Shown: piece by piece, positions 50,499 to 58,109 of the stretch | Layout: each line of letters begins with the position of its first letter | How positions within the stretch are numbered: the stretch's first letter is position 1 | Source of the DNA: Bryobacterales bacterium | Lineage (GTDB): Bacteria > Acidobacteriota > Terriglobia > Bryobacterales > Bryobacteraceae | Length of the DNA stretch: 64,000 bases | Assembly: GCA_016789905.1 (NCBI GenBank) | Contig: JAEUQC010000108.1 | Coordinates: 24,324-88,323, forward strand | Reading direction: 5' to 3' | Notes under the pieces: model-generated | What the model saw: only the letters and a program-made list of their open reading frames with translations | What the model was told of the DNA's origin: nothing | Databases searched by the model: none | Position numbers and translations under genes: made by a program

Positions 50499-52228
50499 TC
50501 GTCATCCTCTTTGCCGTCGCCGTCTATTTCGGTTGTATCGTCAGCCCGCCCGGGTTGATGGACGATGTCGACGCCGTGCAGGCGCAGATTGCCCGCAACA
50601 TGCTCGATTCCGGCGATTGGGTCACTGCCCGCCTCAACGGCGTCGCCTACCTCGAAAAGTCCCCGCTCATCTATTGGTCCATCGCCGTCAGCTACGCCGT
50701 CTTCGGCATCCATGATTGGGCTGCGCGTATCCCCCTCGCTCTCGGCGTTGTTCTGCTCTGCTGGCTCACGGCGCGTTTCGCACGCTGGGCCTTCAATGAA
50801 ACCGCTGGCCTCTACGCCGGCCTCATCCTGGCCACCTGCATCGGCCTCTGGCTGTTCACCCGCATCCAGATTCCCGATGCCATTCTCACCGCCACCATCA
50901 CGCTCGCCATGTGGTGTTTCCTCCAGGCCATGGAGTCCGGCGAATCCAAGTACGCTTACATCATGTCGGCCGCCATGGCTACCGGGCTCCTGCTGAAGGG
51001 GCTCATCGCCATGCTTTTTCCGCTCGCGGCCATCTTCCTCTGGCTCACCCTCGCCGGCCGTTGGGCCCAGTGGCGCCGCCTCCGTCCCTTCGCTGGCCTC
51101 GCCATTCTATTGGCCATCGCCGCGCCCTGGCACATACTCGCCACCCTCCGCAATCCGCCCTATTTTGACTTCACTATGAAGAGCGAACCCGGCCAATACC
51201 ATGGCTTCTTCTGGTTCTACTTCTTCAACGAGCACGTCTTCCGCTTTCTCAACATGCGCTGGCCACGCGACTACAACACCGTGCCCCGCCATCTCTTCTG
51301 GCTCTTTCACCTCCTCTGGCTATTCCCCTGGAGTGCGTTCTTCCCGGCCGTCGCCGGCCTCCGCTTCCGGCCGTCCGACCGCGCCGGCGCCACCCGCCTC
51401 CTCGCCCTCTGCTGGACCGGTTTCCTCCTGCTCTTCTTCACGCTTTCCACCACGCAGGAATACTACTCCATGCCCTGCTATCCCGCCCTTGCCCTCCTCC
51501 TTGCCAGCGCCATGGAAAACAGGCAGAGCGGCTGGTTGCGCCGCGGCCAACTCGGCCTTGGTGCCCTCGCCACGTTCGCCGCCCTCGCCATCGGCTTCAT
51601 TCTCGTCAGGGTCAATGGTCTCCCCACGCCCGGCGACATCTCGCAGGCCCTCACCCAGAACCCAAGTGCCTACACCCTATCGCTCGGTCACATGGGCGAT
51701 CTCACCATCGATTCGTTCGCCTATCTCCGCCTCCCGCTCCTCATGGCCGGCGTTGCTTTCCTCATCGGCGCTTTCGCCGCATTCAAGCTCAAGCGCATCC
51801 AACTCGCCCTCGGCCTCGCCGTCATGATGGCGCTCTTTCTCCATGCCGCCCGTGCCGCGCTAGTTACCTTCGATCCCTATCTCGGCTCCCGCCCGCTCGC
51901 CGAAGCCTACAAACAAGCCGCACCCGGCACGCTCATCGTTGACAATCAGTACTACACCTTTTCCAGCGTCTTTTTCTACGCCAACCCCGGTCAGGCGCTT
52001 CTGCTCAATGGCCGCGTCAACAACCTTGAATACGCCAGCCACGCCTCCGGCGCCCCCGATGTCTTCATCAACGATGAACAGTTCCGCCAACGTTGGCTAA
52101 CCGCCAAACGCTACTACCTGGTCGTCGAAGGCCCCAGCCTGCCCCGCATCGAAAAGCAGGTGGGCAAGGACAAACTCCACCTCGTCCTCCAAAGCGGCGG
52201 CAAGTTCCTCTTCACCAATGGAAGTTGA
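50477..52228 (+). CDS. Membrane glycosyltransferase, GT39/ArnT-like
   Basis: 583 aa from the ATG at 50477, which lies inside the asnB end. About 11-12 membrane helices are visible. The first periplasmic loop has MDDVDAVQAQIARNMLDSGDW, with the acidic residues that bind the lipid-phosphate sugar donor in ArnT and protein mannosyltransferases, and GVAYLEKSPLIYWSIA follows. LKGLIAMLFPLAAIFLWL and HLFWLFHLLWLFPWSAFFPA are further family segments. Such enzymes move a sugar from undecaprenyl or dolichyl phosphate to lipid A, lipid or protein. Donor and acceptor are not known. Coupled to asnB by overlap; followed directly by arsC. Confidence 0.88.
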   Translation: MERRYQLIVILFAVAVYFGCIVSPPGLMDDVDAVQAQIARNMLDSGDWVTARLNGVAYLEKSPLIYWSIAVSYAVFGIHDWAARIPLALGVVLLCWLTARFARWAFNETAGLYAGLILATCIGLWLFTRIQIPDAILTATITLAMWCFLQAMESGESKYAYIMSAAMATGLLLKGLIAMLFPLAAIFLWLTLAGRWAQWRRLRPFAGLAILLAIAAPWHILATLRNPPYFDFTMKSEPGQYHGFFWFYFFNEHVFRFLNMRWPRDYNTVPRHLFWLFHLLWLFPWSAFFPAVAGLRFRPSDRAGATRLLALCWTGFLLLFFTLSTTQEYYSMPCYPALALLLASAMENRQSGWLRRGQLGLGALATFAALAIGFILVRVNGLPTPGDISQALTQNPSAYTLSLGHMGDLTIDSFAYLRLPLLMAGVAFLIGAFAAFKLKRIQLALGLAVMMALFLHAARAALVTFDPYLGSRPLAEAYKQAAPGTLIVDNQYYTFSSVFFYANPGQALLLNGRVNNLEYASHASGAPDVFINDEQFRQRWLTAKRYYLVVEGPSLPRIEKQVGKDKLHLVLQSGGKFLFTNGS

Positions 52229-52633
52229 ATGGAAAAGCCTCTCATTCTCATCGTTTGCACCGCCAATTCCGCTCGCAGCCAAATGGCCGAAGGCCTCATG
52301 CGCCAACTCTATGGCCACCGTTTTGCTGTTGCCAGCGCCGGTACCGTCGCCACTTATGTTCGGCCCCAGGCCATCGAAGCCCTCGCCGAAATCGGTATCG
52401 ATATCAGTCATCACACGTCGAAATCTATCGACACGTTTCTCCATCGCCCCATCCGCCATTTGATCACCGTCTGCGACAACGCGCGCGACAATTGCCCCTT
52501 TATTCCCGGCGCCCAATCGGTTCATCACTGGCCCTTTCCCGATCCCGCGGAGTCTCCAACGATTGAGTCCTTCCGCCGCGTTCGAGATCTCATCCGCGCG
52601 AAAATGGAAAGCACGCCTCTTCCCGATGTTTGA
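52229..52633 (+). CDS. arsC: Thioredoxin-coupled arsenate reductase (LMW-PTP fold)
   Basis: 134 aa starting at the base after the glycosyltransferase stop. The phosphate loop is CTANSARS with nucleophile Cys10, and Cys82 and Cys89 in VCDNARDNCP form the relay of the thioredoxin-type ArsC of Gram-positive bacteria; the acid Asp is in FPDPAES. All three Cys needed for arsenate reduction are therefore present. The loop has Ala where many ArsC proteins have Cys-Arg (NSCRS), so substrate range could be shifted towards a tyrosine phosphatase. No arsR, arsB or acr3 is nearby; it looks cotranscribed with asnB and the glycosyltransferase. Confidence 0.88.
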   Translation: MEKPLILIVCTANSARSQMAEGLMRQLYGHRFAVASAGTVATYVRPQAIEALAEIGIDISHHTSKSIDTFLHRPIRHLITVCDNARDNCPFIPGAQSVHHWPFPDPAESPTIESFRRVRDLIRAKMESTPLPDV

Positions 52634-52802
52634 ATCGTACCTCATCGGCGGCTTCATTCTCACCGCCGTCGGCTGGCTCGGTGCCAACACGGCGTTCGGC
52701 CGCCGGCTTTTTGACGCTCGCCTCGCGCCGCTGCCCATCGCCGCGCTCGTTTTCGGCACTGCCATCTTTGCTCGCGGCCTTTGGCTCTTCGTTCGCCGTT
52801 AA
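52626..52802 (+). CDS. Small two-helix membrane protein, 58 aa
   Basis: Starts MFESYLIGGFILTAVGWLGAN at the ATG at 52626, overlapping the arsC end by 8 bases. Two hydrophobic segments (about 5-20 and 34-52, PLPIAALVFGTAIFARGLWLFV) are separated by a basic loop (GRRLFDARL). It ends with VRR and its stop directly abuts the stop of the convergent btuC gene. No named family is recognised. Small paired-helix proteins at the end of a membrane-enzyme operon may be accessory subunits, but this is unproven. Confidence 0.65.
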   Translation: MFESYLIGGFILTAVGWLGANTAFGRRLFDARLAPLPIAALVFGTAIFARGLWLFVRR

Positions 52803-53783
52803 CTACCGCGACCATAGCAGCCATACGAAAAACGGCCCACCCAGCAGCGCCGTCGTCACGCCCACTGGTATCTCCATGGGCGCGAACACACTGCGCGAAA
52901 TCGTATCGCAGATCACCAGAAACGCTCCCCCGCCAAATAGCGACGCCGGCATCAGCACCCGGTAGTCCGGCCCCACAATTCTCCGCAATAGGTGCGGGAC
53001 CAGCAACCCTACAAACGCGATCGGGCCCGTCACCGCCGTTGTCGTGCCAACAATCACCGCCCCGGCCGCGAACCCTTGCCATGTCACCCGCTTGAAATCC
53101 ACGCCCCGTCCCGCCGCCCACGTCTCGCCGTATGAAATCACGTTCAGCACCCGCGACAATCGCAGCATCCACCAAAAAACCGGTGCCAATATCAACGCCA
53201 GGATTCCCAGCACCGGAAACTCAATCGCATCCACCCCGCCCATCAGCCAGTGCGTAATCTGGAAACTCTTCGTAATCCCCGCCAGGCTGTGCAGCAGCAG
53301 AATAAGTGAGGTGCAAATCCCGTTCACCGCAATTCCTGTCAGCAGCAGCGTGAACGATGAAAACTGCCGCAAGTGCCCCAGCGCGGTCACCAGTGCAATC
53401 ACCGCCGCCGCTCCCGCCAGCGCCGCCACCCACACCACGGGAAATCCCATTTCGTCTCCTGGCCAGAACGCGATGGCAGCCACCGCCCCTAGCGCCGCCG
53501 CCGACGAAACACCCAGGCTCGACGGCGTTGCCAACGCATCGCGCAATAGCGATTGAAACAGCGCGCCTGCGCCCGATAGCGCCGCCCCTGTCAGCAGCGC
53601 CAGTAGCGTTCGCGGTACACGCAAGTGCAGAAAAATGTTCCAGTCGGGAGCTTCTTGCCGAAGCAGTTTCGCCGGGTCCAAACCTGCTCCGCCGATAAAT
53701 GGACACACCGCCACGGTGGCCGCCGCCGCCGCGATGGACACGAGCAACACCTGCCCAACCCGGTTGCGCAGTTCACCGCCCAT
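52803..53783 (-). CDS. btuC: Cobalamin ABC transporter permease (BtuC/FecCD family)
   Basis: 326 aa with about nine or ten membrane helices of the FecCD family. Motifs: LRVPRTLLALLTGAALSGAGALFQSLLRDALATPSSLGVSSAAALGAV, LTGIAVNGICTSLILLL, AFVGLLVPHLLRRIVGPDYRVLMPASLFGGGAFLVICDTI. These are the segments that contact the ATPase and form the channel. FecCD permeases import B12, haem or siderophores; the riboswitch 4 kb upstream in the same operon points to cobalamin. The ATPase gene overlaps it by 11 bases. It is the last gene of the operon and ends flush against a convergent gene. Confidence 0.9.
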   Translation of the reverse strand: MGGELRNRVGQVLLVSIAAAAATVAVCPFIGGAGLDPAKLLRQEAPDWNIFLHLRVPRTLLALLTGAALSGAGALFQSLLRDALATPSSLGVSSAAALGAVAAIAFWPGDEMGFPVVWVAALAGAAAVIALVTALGHLRQFSSFTLLLTGIAVNGICTSLILLLHSLAGITKSFQITHWLMGGVDAIEFPVLGILALILAPVFWWMLRLSRVLNVISYGETWAAGRGVDFKRVTWQGFAAGAVIVGTTTAVTGPIAFVGLLVPHLLRRIVGPDYRVLMPASLFGGGAFLVICDTISRSVFAPMEIPVGVTTALLGGPFFVWLLWSR

Positions 53784-54543
53784 AGGTCAAAAACACCCGT
53801 CCCTCTTCGCTCTGGTGCCAGTGAAACGGCACGCGAAACACCCGCTCCAAATCCGCCGGACGCATCGCGTCGCACGGCGGCCCATCCGCCGCCAGCCGCC
53901 CGCCTTCCACCAGCCAGATCCGGTCTGCGTTCTGCGCCGCCAGTGCCAGATGGTGCGTCACCACCAGTATCAAATGCCCCGCGTTCTTCAACGCCGCGAA
54001 CAGGTCCCAGAGCAGCGCTTCATTCTCTGGGTCAAGGTGTGCGCTGGGTTCGTCCAGCAGCAATATCGGTGCCTGCTGGCACAGCGCCGCGGCTACCAGC
54101 ACCCGCTGTTTTTCGCCCCCGCTCAGGGTCGAAAACCGTCTCCCGCGGAACGCGTCCAGCCGCGCCCGATCCATCGCCATTTCCATCGCTGCAAAGTCGG
54201 CTTCGTTTTCGTAAAGTCCCCGCCCGTACGGTATCCGTCCTGTCAGCACTACCTCTTCCACCGTGAATGGCACATCGGCGGGAATCGTCTGCGGGACATG
54301 CGCCACCATGCGGCATAGCTCTTCCCGTCCCATCGTCAAAGCGTTACGTCCTTGCAGCGACACGATTCCGCCGTCGGGTCGTTTCTGCCCCGTAATCAAG
54401 TCCAGCAGTGTCGATTTTCCCGCTCCATTCGGCCCCGCGATCGCTACCACCGCCGGGCCCCGCACCGTCGCCGAGACCCCCCGCAATACCGGTTCCCGTC
54501 CCGGATAGGTGAACCGTAGTCCGTCAATCGCCAGCAGACTCAA
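53773..54543 (-). CDS. btuD: Cobalamin ABC transporter ATPase (BtuD/FecE-like)
   Basis: 256 aa when started at a TTG at 54543 that overlaps the btuF stop (TTGA), with a G-rich ribosome site before it. The longer open frame upstream lies within btuF. ATPase motifs: Walker A GPNGAGKST, Q-loop VAHVPQTIPADVP, signature LSGGEKQRV, Walker B ILLLDEPSAHLDPE and His-switch VVTHHLALAAQ. The order and length match the iron/B12 import group. It works with the BtuC-like permease (overlap 11 bases) and the BtuF-like binding protein. Confidence 0.9.
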   Translation of the reverse strand: MSLLAIDGLRFTYPGREPVLRGVSATVRGPAVVAIAGPNGAGKSTLLDLITGQKRPDGGIVSLQGRNALTMGREELCRMVAHVPQTIPADVPFTVEEVVLTGRIPYGRGLYENEADFAAMEMAMDRARLDAFRGRRFSTLSGGEKQRVLVAAALCQQAPILLLDEPSAHLDPENEALLWDLFAALKNAGHLILVVTHHLALAAQNADRIWLVEGGRLAADGPPCDAMRPADLERVFRVPFHWHQSEEGRVFLTYGR

Positions 54544-55382
54544 TGCGCGCCCCCATATAGCATCTGCGCAAACGCCTCCGCCGCTTCCACCACTCTCGGC
54601 CCTGGCACCACAAAGATATCCGCCGCCACCGCAAACACCTTTTTCCGTGCCACTGCTCGCACCGCCGGCTGCCCCTCCCAAAGCTTCACTACCGCCCGCC
54701 GGTGCGCCTCCGTAATGCCCACCGTCGCGGCCATGTCCCCCATGTCCACTATCACGTCCGGGTCCAGCCGCATCACGCCTTCCACCGAAATCGATGGATA
54801 CGCCACCGGCGAATCGGCCAGTACATTCCGCCCGCCCGCGGCGCGGATCAAGTCGTTCAGGTATGATCCGCTTCCCACCGCGATCAATCCGTCCAGCCGC
54901 CCCGGAGTCCTTCCCACCACAAACAGCAACGGCCGCGGCTTCTGCCCCTCGTACCGTTTCCCAATCGCCACCAGCCGGCCGCGAATGCTCTTCTCCATAG
55001 TCGCGCCCTGAGCGCTCATCCCTATTGCCGCCCCAATCTGCGGCATTGTTCGCAGCGTGTCCTCCAGGCTTGTGTTCTTCAGCGCCAGTGCCGGAATGCC
55101 CAGCCCGGCCAGTTGTGCCAGCGTCGCCTTCTGCTCAGCGTGAACCAGCACCAAGTCCGGCTTCAGCCGCGCAATCGCCTCCACGTTCGGCTGCAAGTAG
55201 GTGCCTATCCGCGGCAGTTTTTCCACTGCCGCCGGATAGTGACAATACGTCGACACCGCGATCACCCGTTCCCCAGCGCCCATGGCGAAAAGGGTTTCCG
55301 TAAAGCTAGGCGCCGTCGAAACAATCCTCTGGGGCGCGGCCCCCGCCGCCACCGCGCCCAGCAGTAGAACCATCAGCCACAT
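54540..55382 (-). CDS. btuF: Cobalamin-binding periplasmic protein (BtuF-like)
   Basis: 280 aa starting MWLMVLLLGAVAAGAAPQRI with a signal peptide; its ATG overlaps the receptor stop in TAATG. Signature segments of the helical-backbone metal-receptor family are RIVSTAPSFTETLFAMGAGERVIAVSTYC, LKPDLVLVHAEQKATLAQLAGLGIPALAL, and AAGGRNVLADSPVAYPSISVEGVMRLDPDVIVDM. The long single helix linking the lobes is consistent with the family. BtuF carries vitamin B12 from the outer-membrane receptor to BtuCD. The riboswitch in the operon supports cobalamin rather than iron or haem. The 460-residue open frame upstream is antisense or out of frame to the receptor and was not used. Confidence 0.9.
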   Translation of the reverse strand: MWLMVLLLGAVAAGAAPQRIVSTAPSFTETLFAMGAGERVIAVSTYCHYPAAVEKLPRIGTYLQPNVEAIARLKPDLVLVHAEQKATLAQLAGLGIPALALKNTSLEDTLRTMPQIGAAIGMSAQGATMEKSIRGRLVAIGKRYEGQKPRPLLFVVGRTPGRLDGLIAVGSGSYLNDLIRAAGGRNVLADSPVAYPSISVEGVMRLDPDVIVDMGDMAATVGITEAHRRAVVKLWEGQPAVRAVARKKVFAVAADIFVVPGPRVVEAAEAFAQMLYGGAH

Positions 55383-57817
55383 TACTGAAGCAGCACCTGC
55401 ACTCCAGTCAGAAACGTCGCACGGGGAGCCAGAAATCCATTCTCGAAATATCTCTGATGCAGCATATTGTCGATCTTGGCATACCCCTTTAGCTTGTACT
55501 TCTCCCCGCTCCAAAGTTCCCGGTTCACCACCGCGTCTATCTTCGTTACTCCGCCGAATTCGTAGGCTCGCGTCCTCGTCCCCGCAAACAGCGGCCCCAG
55601 GTATTTCGACGAATGGAACAGGTCCATTGTCACGTCCGTCTTCCGCCCAAACTGCCGGTTCACGAACACCTGAAACGAATGCGCCGGAATCCCCAGCGCG
55701 CTCCAAACGCCGCGCACCGTGCTGTCCTGGCTCGTGTCCGCGTTCACGTAGGAATAGGAGCTTCGCACCAGCGTCCCGCGCACCGGCCGCATCTCCACTG
55801 TCAATTCGGTGCCCCGCGCCGATCCTCCCGCGCCGTTGTAATATCCAGACGTCCGCCCAAAAGGGTCCAGCCCTGGCCGCACGCTGTTGGCCGCCGAATC
55901 GAACTGCGTTGTTTGCACTGTTCGCGTGTAGAACCACGTCCCGCTCACCCGCACCCGGTCCCCAAACAGATACTGGTCCACGCCGCCATCGATCGAGTTG
56001 TACCGGTCTGGCGCCAACCGCGGATCGCCATAAGGACTAAACGCCACGGAGTTCAAAAAGGAATTGTAGAAGAACCCCGTCCCGTAGCGTTCATACAGCC
56101 CCGGCGCGCGATAGGAATTCCCCCCATGCGCCCGCAGCTTGGTTCCCGTTCGCGGCACGAAATAGGAAACGGCCACATCGCCGGTCAATGCCCGCGGCGG
56201 TGTCACCGTCTGTGCCTGCGCATAGTTGTTCACCACGCCCGTGTATTGAAAATCGGGCTTGTCCAAGGAAAACTTCTGCGCCCGTCCGCTCACCGAAATC
56301 TGCAAGCGCTGCTGCGCCAGCGTCAGTTGATTGGCGAAGTACAGCGCATTCGACCGCTGCTCCGCTTTCGTGCGGGTGCGCACCGCCGAAGGCCCTGTCA
56401 CGCGATTATCGTCCAGGTTGAAATACCCTTCGCGTTCGAACTCGTATCCGCCCGTGAATGCGTACCACTGCCGCGGTCGCCACTGCAGCTTCGTGTCCAC
56501 AGTGTCAATATCGCCAACAAACTGGCTGAAGTTCGAAACCAGCGGCTGAAACCCCGGCCCCGCCGGTCCGTTCTCTCCAATGCGATTTGTGTGGACCCGC
56601 TGAAAACTGGCGGCCCACTCCGCGGTTGGGTGCAGCGCTTGTCGAAACGTCAGCGCGCCGCTCCAGAATCGCGACGCCCGCCGGTTGTCCGGGTCGTTCC
56701 GGTTTGGGATGAATGTCGCGTTCCCCGGCACAATCGACAGCCCAGCCGCCGACCGCAAGACCTGGTCCGGCGCCAGCGGAATCGCCGGCACAATTGTCGA
56801 CGCCGGCAGGTTCGTCGCCGGAAGTCCCGAAGTCGTCGGGCTCAAGTTCGGCTGCACAAAATCGTCAGAGAAAAACACCCGGCCGCCGAATGATGTGCCC
56901 GGCCGCGCCGAATAGCGAAGAAAGGTCTGCGCCCCGGTGCTCCGCGCTCGATCATCTCCATCCACGCCGCTCATCACGTTCAAATGCAGCAGCCCCGCCG
57001 AATATGTCAGGCGGTTGTCCTTCACGCCGCCGGCCAGCGTCCCGCGCCCGCGCAGCAATCCTAACGAGCCTCCCTCAGTCTGCAATCCGCCGTGCAGCGC
57101 GCCGCCCCCCGCATCGCTCACCACGTTCACCGTCCCGCCCACCGCATTTGTCCCATATAGCGACGATCCCGACCCGCGCAGTACCTCCACGCGGTCAAAG
57201 GCGATTACATTGAATGTCGAAAGGAACGCTGCCGCGTCCCCCGAAATCGACGCCGAATCGCGGAATCGCATCCCGTCAATCAGCACGGCCGTCGCGTCCG
57301 CCCGCAGCCCCCGCATCCGAACCGATGTCGCCTGCCCCGGTCCGCCCAGGTTTCGCATGGATACCCCTGGGGTATCTCGCAGCGCCTCCGCCAGGCTGTA
57401 TTCGTTCCGCTGTCCCAGTTCCGCCGCGTCGATCACATTCGCCGCTTTTGATACTTGGTCAATCGTCTGCGCCGCGCCCTCCGCCGTCACAAATACATGC
57501 TGGTCCACCCCGGCCAGTTCCAGTTTTACCTTCGTCGCCGTCTCGCTTCTTACGGCCACCGACGCGCGTCGAAACCCCTCCGCCGTCACCTCCAGCAGGT
57601 ATTCTCCCGCCCGCGTATCCGGGAAGACAAACTCCCCATTCACGCTCTGCGTCTGCGCCGCCGTGGCGGCCGAACCAGGCCGGTATAGCACCAGCGTCGC
57701 CCCGTCCACTGGTTTCCCTTGCGGGTCTTGCACTGTGCCGCGAATGGCAACCTGTGCGTGCATAGTCACGGTGAGTAAACCCATCACCGCAATTGAACAA
57801 ATACGAATTTGGCCCAT
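55382..57817 (-). CDS. TonB-dependent receptor, BtuB-like, of the cobalamin operon
   Basis: 811 aa. The signal peptide ends near MHAQ, then a carboxypeptidase-regulatory-like domain (about 24-105: GTVQDPQGKPVDGATLVLY, AGEYLLEVTAEGFRR), a plug (about 110-240: GQRNEYSLAEALRDTPGVSMRNLGG, TSVRMRGLRADATAVLIDGMRFRD, GSSLYGTNAVGG) and a beta barrel ending ATFLTGVQVLLQ. The extra N-terminal domain is unusual for BtuB. A GAGGAAGG sits before the ATG and the cobalamin riboswitch covers the leader, so this receptor is under B12 control. The end does not have the typical terminal Phe, which is less common in this class. Confidence 0.9.
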   Translation of the reverse strand: MGQIRICSIAVMGLLTVTMHAQVAIRGTVQDPQGKPVDGATLVLYRPGSAATAAQTQSVNGEFVFPDTRAGEYLLEVTAEGFRRASVAVRSETATKVKLELAGVDQHVFVTAEGAAQTIDQVSKAANVIDAAELGQRNEYSLAEALRDTPGVSMRNLGGPGQATSVRMRGLRADATAVLIDGMRFRDSASISGDAAAFLSTFNVIAFDRVEVLRGSGSSLYGTNAVGGTVNVVSDAGGGALHGGLQTEGGSLGLLRGRGTLAGGVKDNRLTYSAGLLHLNVMSGVDGDDRARSTGAQTFLRYSARPGTSFGGRVFFSDDFVQPNLSPTTSGLPATNLPASTIVPAIPLAPDQVLRSAAGLSIVPGNATFIPNRNDPDNRRASRFWSGALTFRQALHPTAEWAASFQRVHTNRIGENGPAGPGFQPLVSNFSQFVGDIDTVDTKLQWRPRQWYAFTGGYEFEREGYFNLDDNRVTGPSAVRTRTKAEQRSNALYFANQLTLAQQRLQISVSGRAQKFSLDKPDFQYTGVVNNYAQAQTVTPPRALTGDVAVSYFVPRTGTKLRAHGGNSYRAPGLYERYGTGFFYNSFLNSVAFSPYGDPRLAPDRYNSIDGGVDQYLFGDRVRVSGTWFYTRTVQTTQFDSAANSVRPGLDPFGRTSGYYNGAGGSARGTELTVEMRPVRGTLVRSSYSYVNADTSQDSTVRGVWSALGIPAHSFQVFVNRQFGRKTDVTMDLFHSSKYLGPLFAGTRTRAYEFGGVTKIDAVVNRELWSGEKYKLKGYAKIDNMLHQRYFENGFLAPRATFLTGVQVLLQ

Positions 57818-57871
57818 GAGCCCTGCCCCTTCCTCGAGAGCAAAGTAGAATCAGCCTTGTTGGCTGTTCCT

Positions 57872-58040
57872 AAGGCAGGTCTTCGGACTTATGGGCTCAC
57901 CTACTGGTTGCCACTTCCCAGCCGGTTCCCCGGCCAGTGTGTACTGCAACGTTCGTTCCCAATTACCGCTGCGGGACAGTCCTGGATTCTCACCAGGTTC
58001 CCTTTTCAACGCCCCGTGACGGGCGTACCTCGGAAGCCTT
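57872..58040 (-). promoter_or_regulatory. Cobalamin (B12) riboswitch of the btu operon
   Basis: On the minus strand a cobalamin riboswitch core is recognisable. Closing helix P1 pairs AAGGC (58040-58036) with GCCTT (57876-57872). CCTGGTGAGAATCC (57997-57984), then GGACTGTCCCGCAGCGG, matches the conserved core, and AGTCCGAAGACCTGCC (57891-57876) is the B12 box at the 3' end. It lies about 55 bases ahead of the receptor ATG. A following small hairpin (CAGCC / GGCTG, about 57867-57853) may be the expression platform that hides or frees the ribosome site. B12 binding should lower expression of the uptake operon. Confidence 0.93.
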
Positions 58041-58056
58041 GAGAATAGCAGATTGC

Positions 58057-58078
58057 CGAAAAGAAACGAAACTTTTCG
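58057..58078. promoter_or_regulatory. Inverted repeat between the btu operon and the ADOP gene
   Basis: A perfect 7-bp inverted repeat (CGAAAAG and CTTTTCG) with an 8-base spacer lies in the short gap between the riboswitch and the divergent permease gene at 58110. It may be an operator or overlap either promoter; no regulator can be assigned. Confidence 0.4.
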
Positions 58079-58109
58079 CATTAGGCTACGTATGTCCTGC
58101 AAGGCTTTC

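Noticed and set aside
53625..54318. Overlapping plus-strand frames in the ATPase and permease genes
   Set aside because: They are antisense to the cobalamin ABC transporter genes, which have intact Walker and signature motifs.
55613..56893. A 426-codon plus-strand open frame inside the B12 receptor gene
   Set aside because: It is antisense to the receptor and very rich in Arg, Pro and His. No ribosome site or domain was seen.
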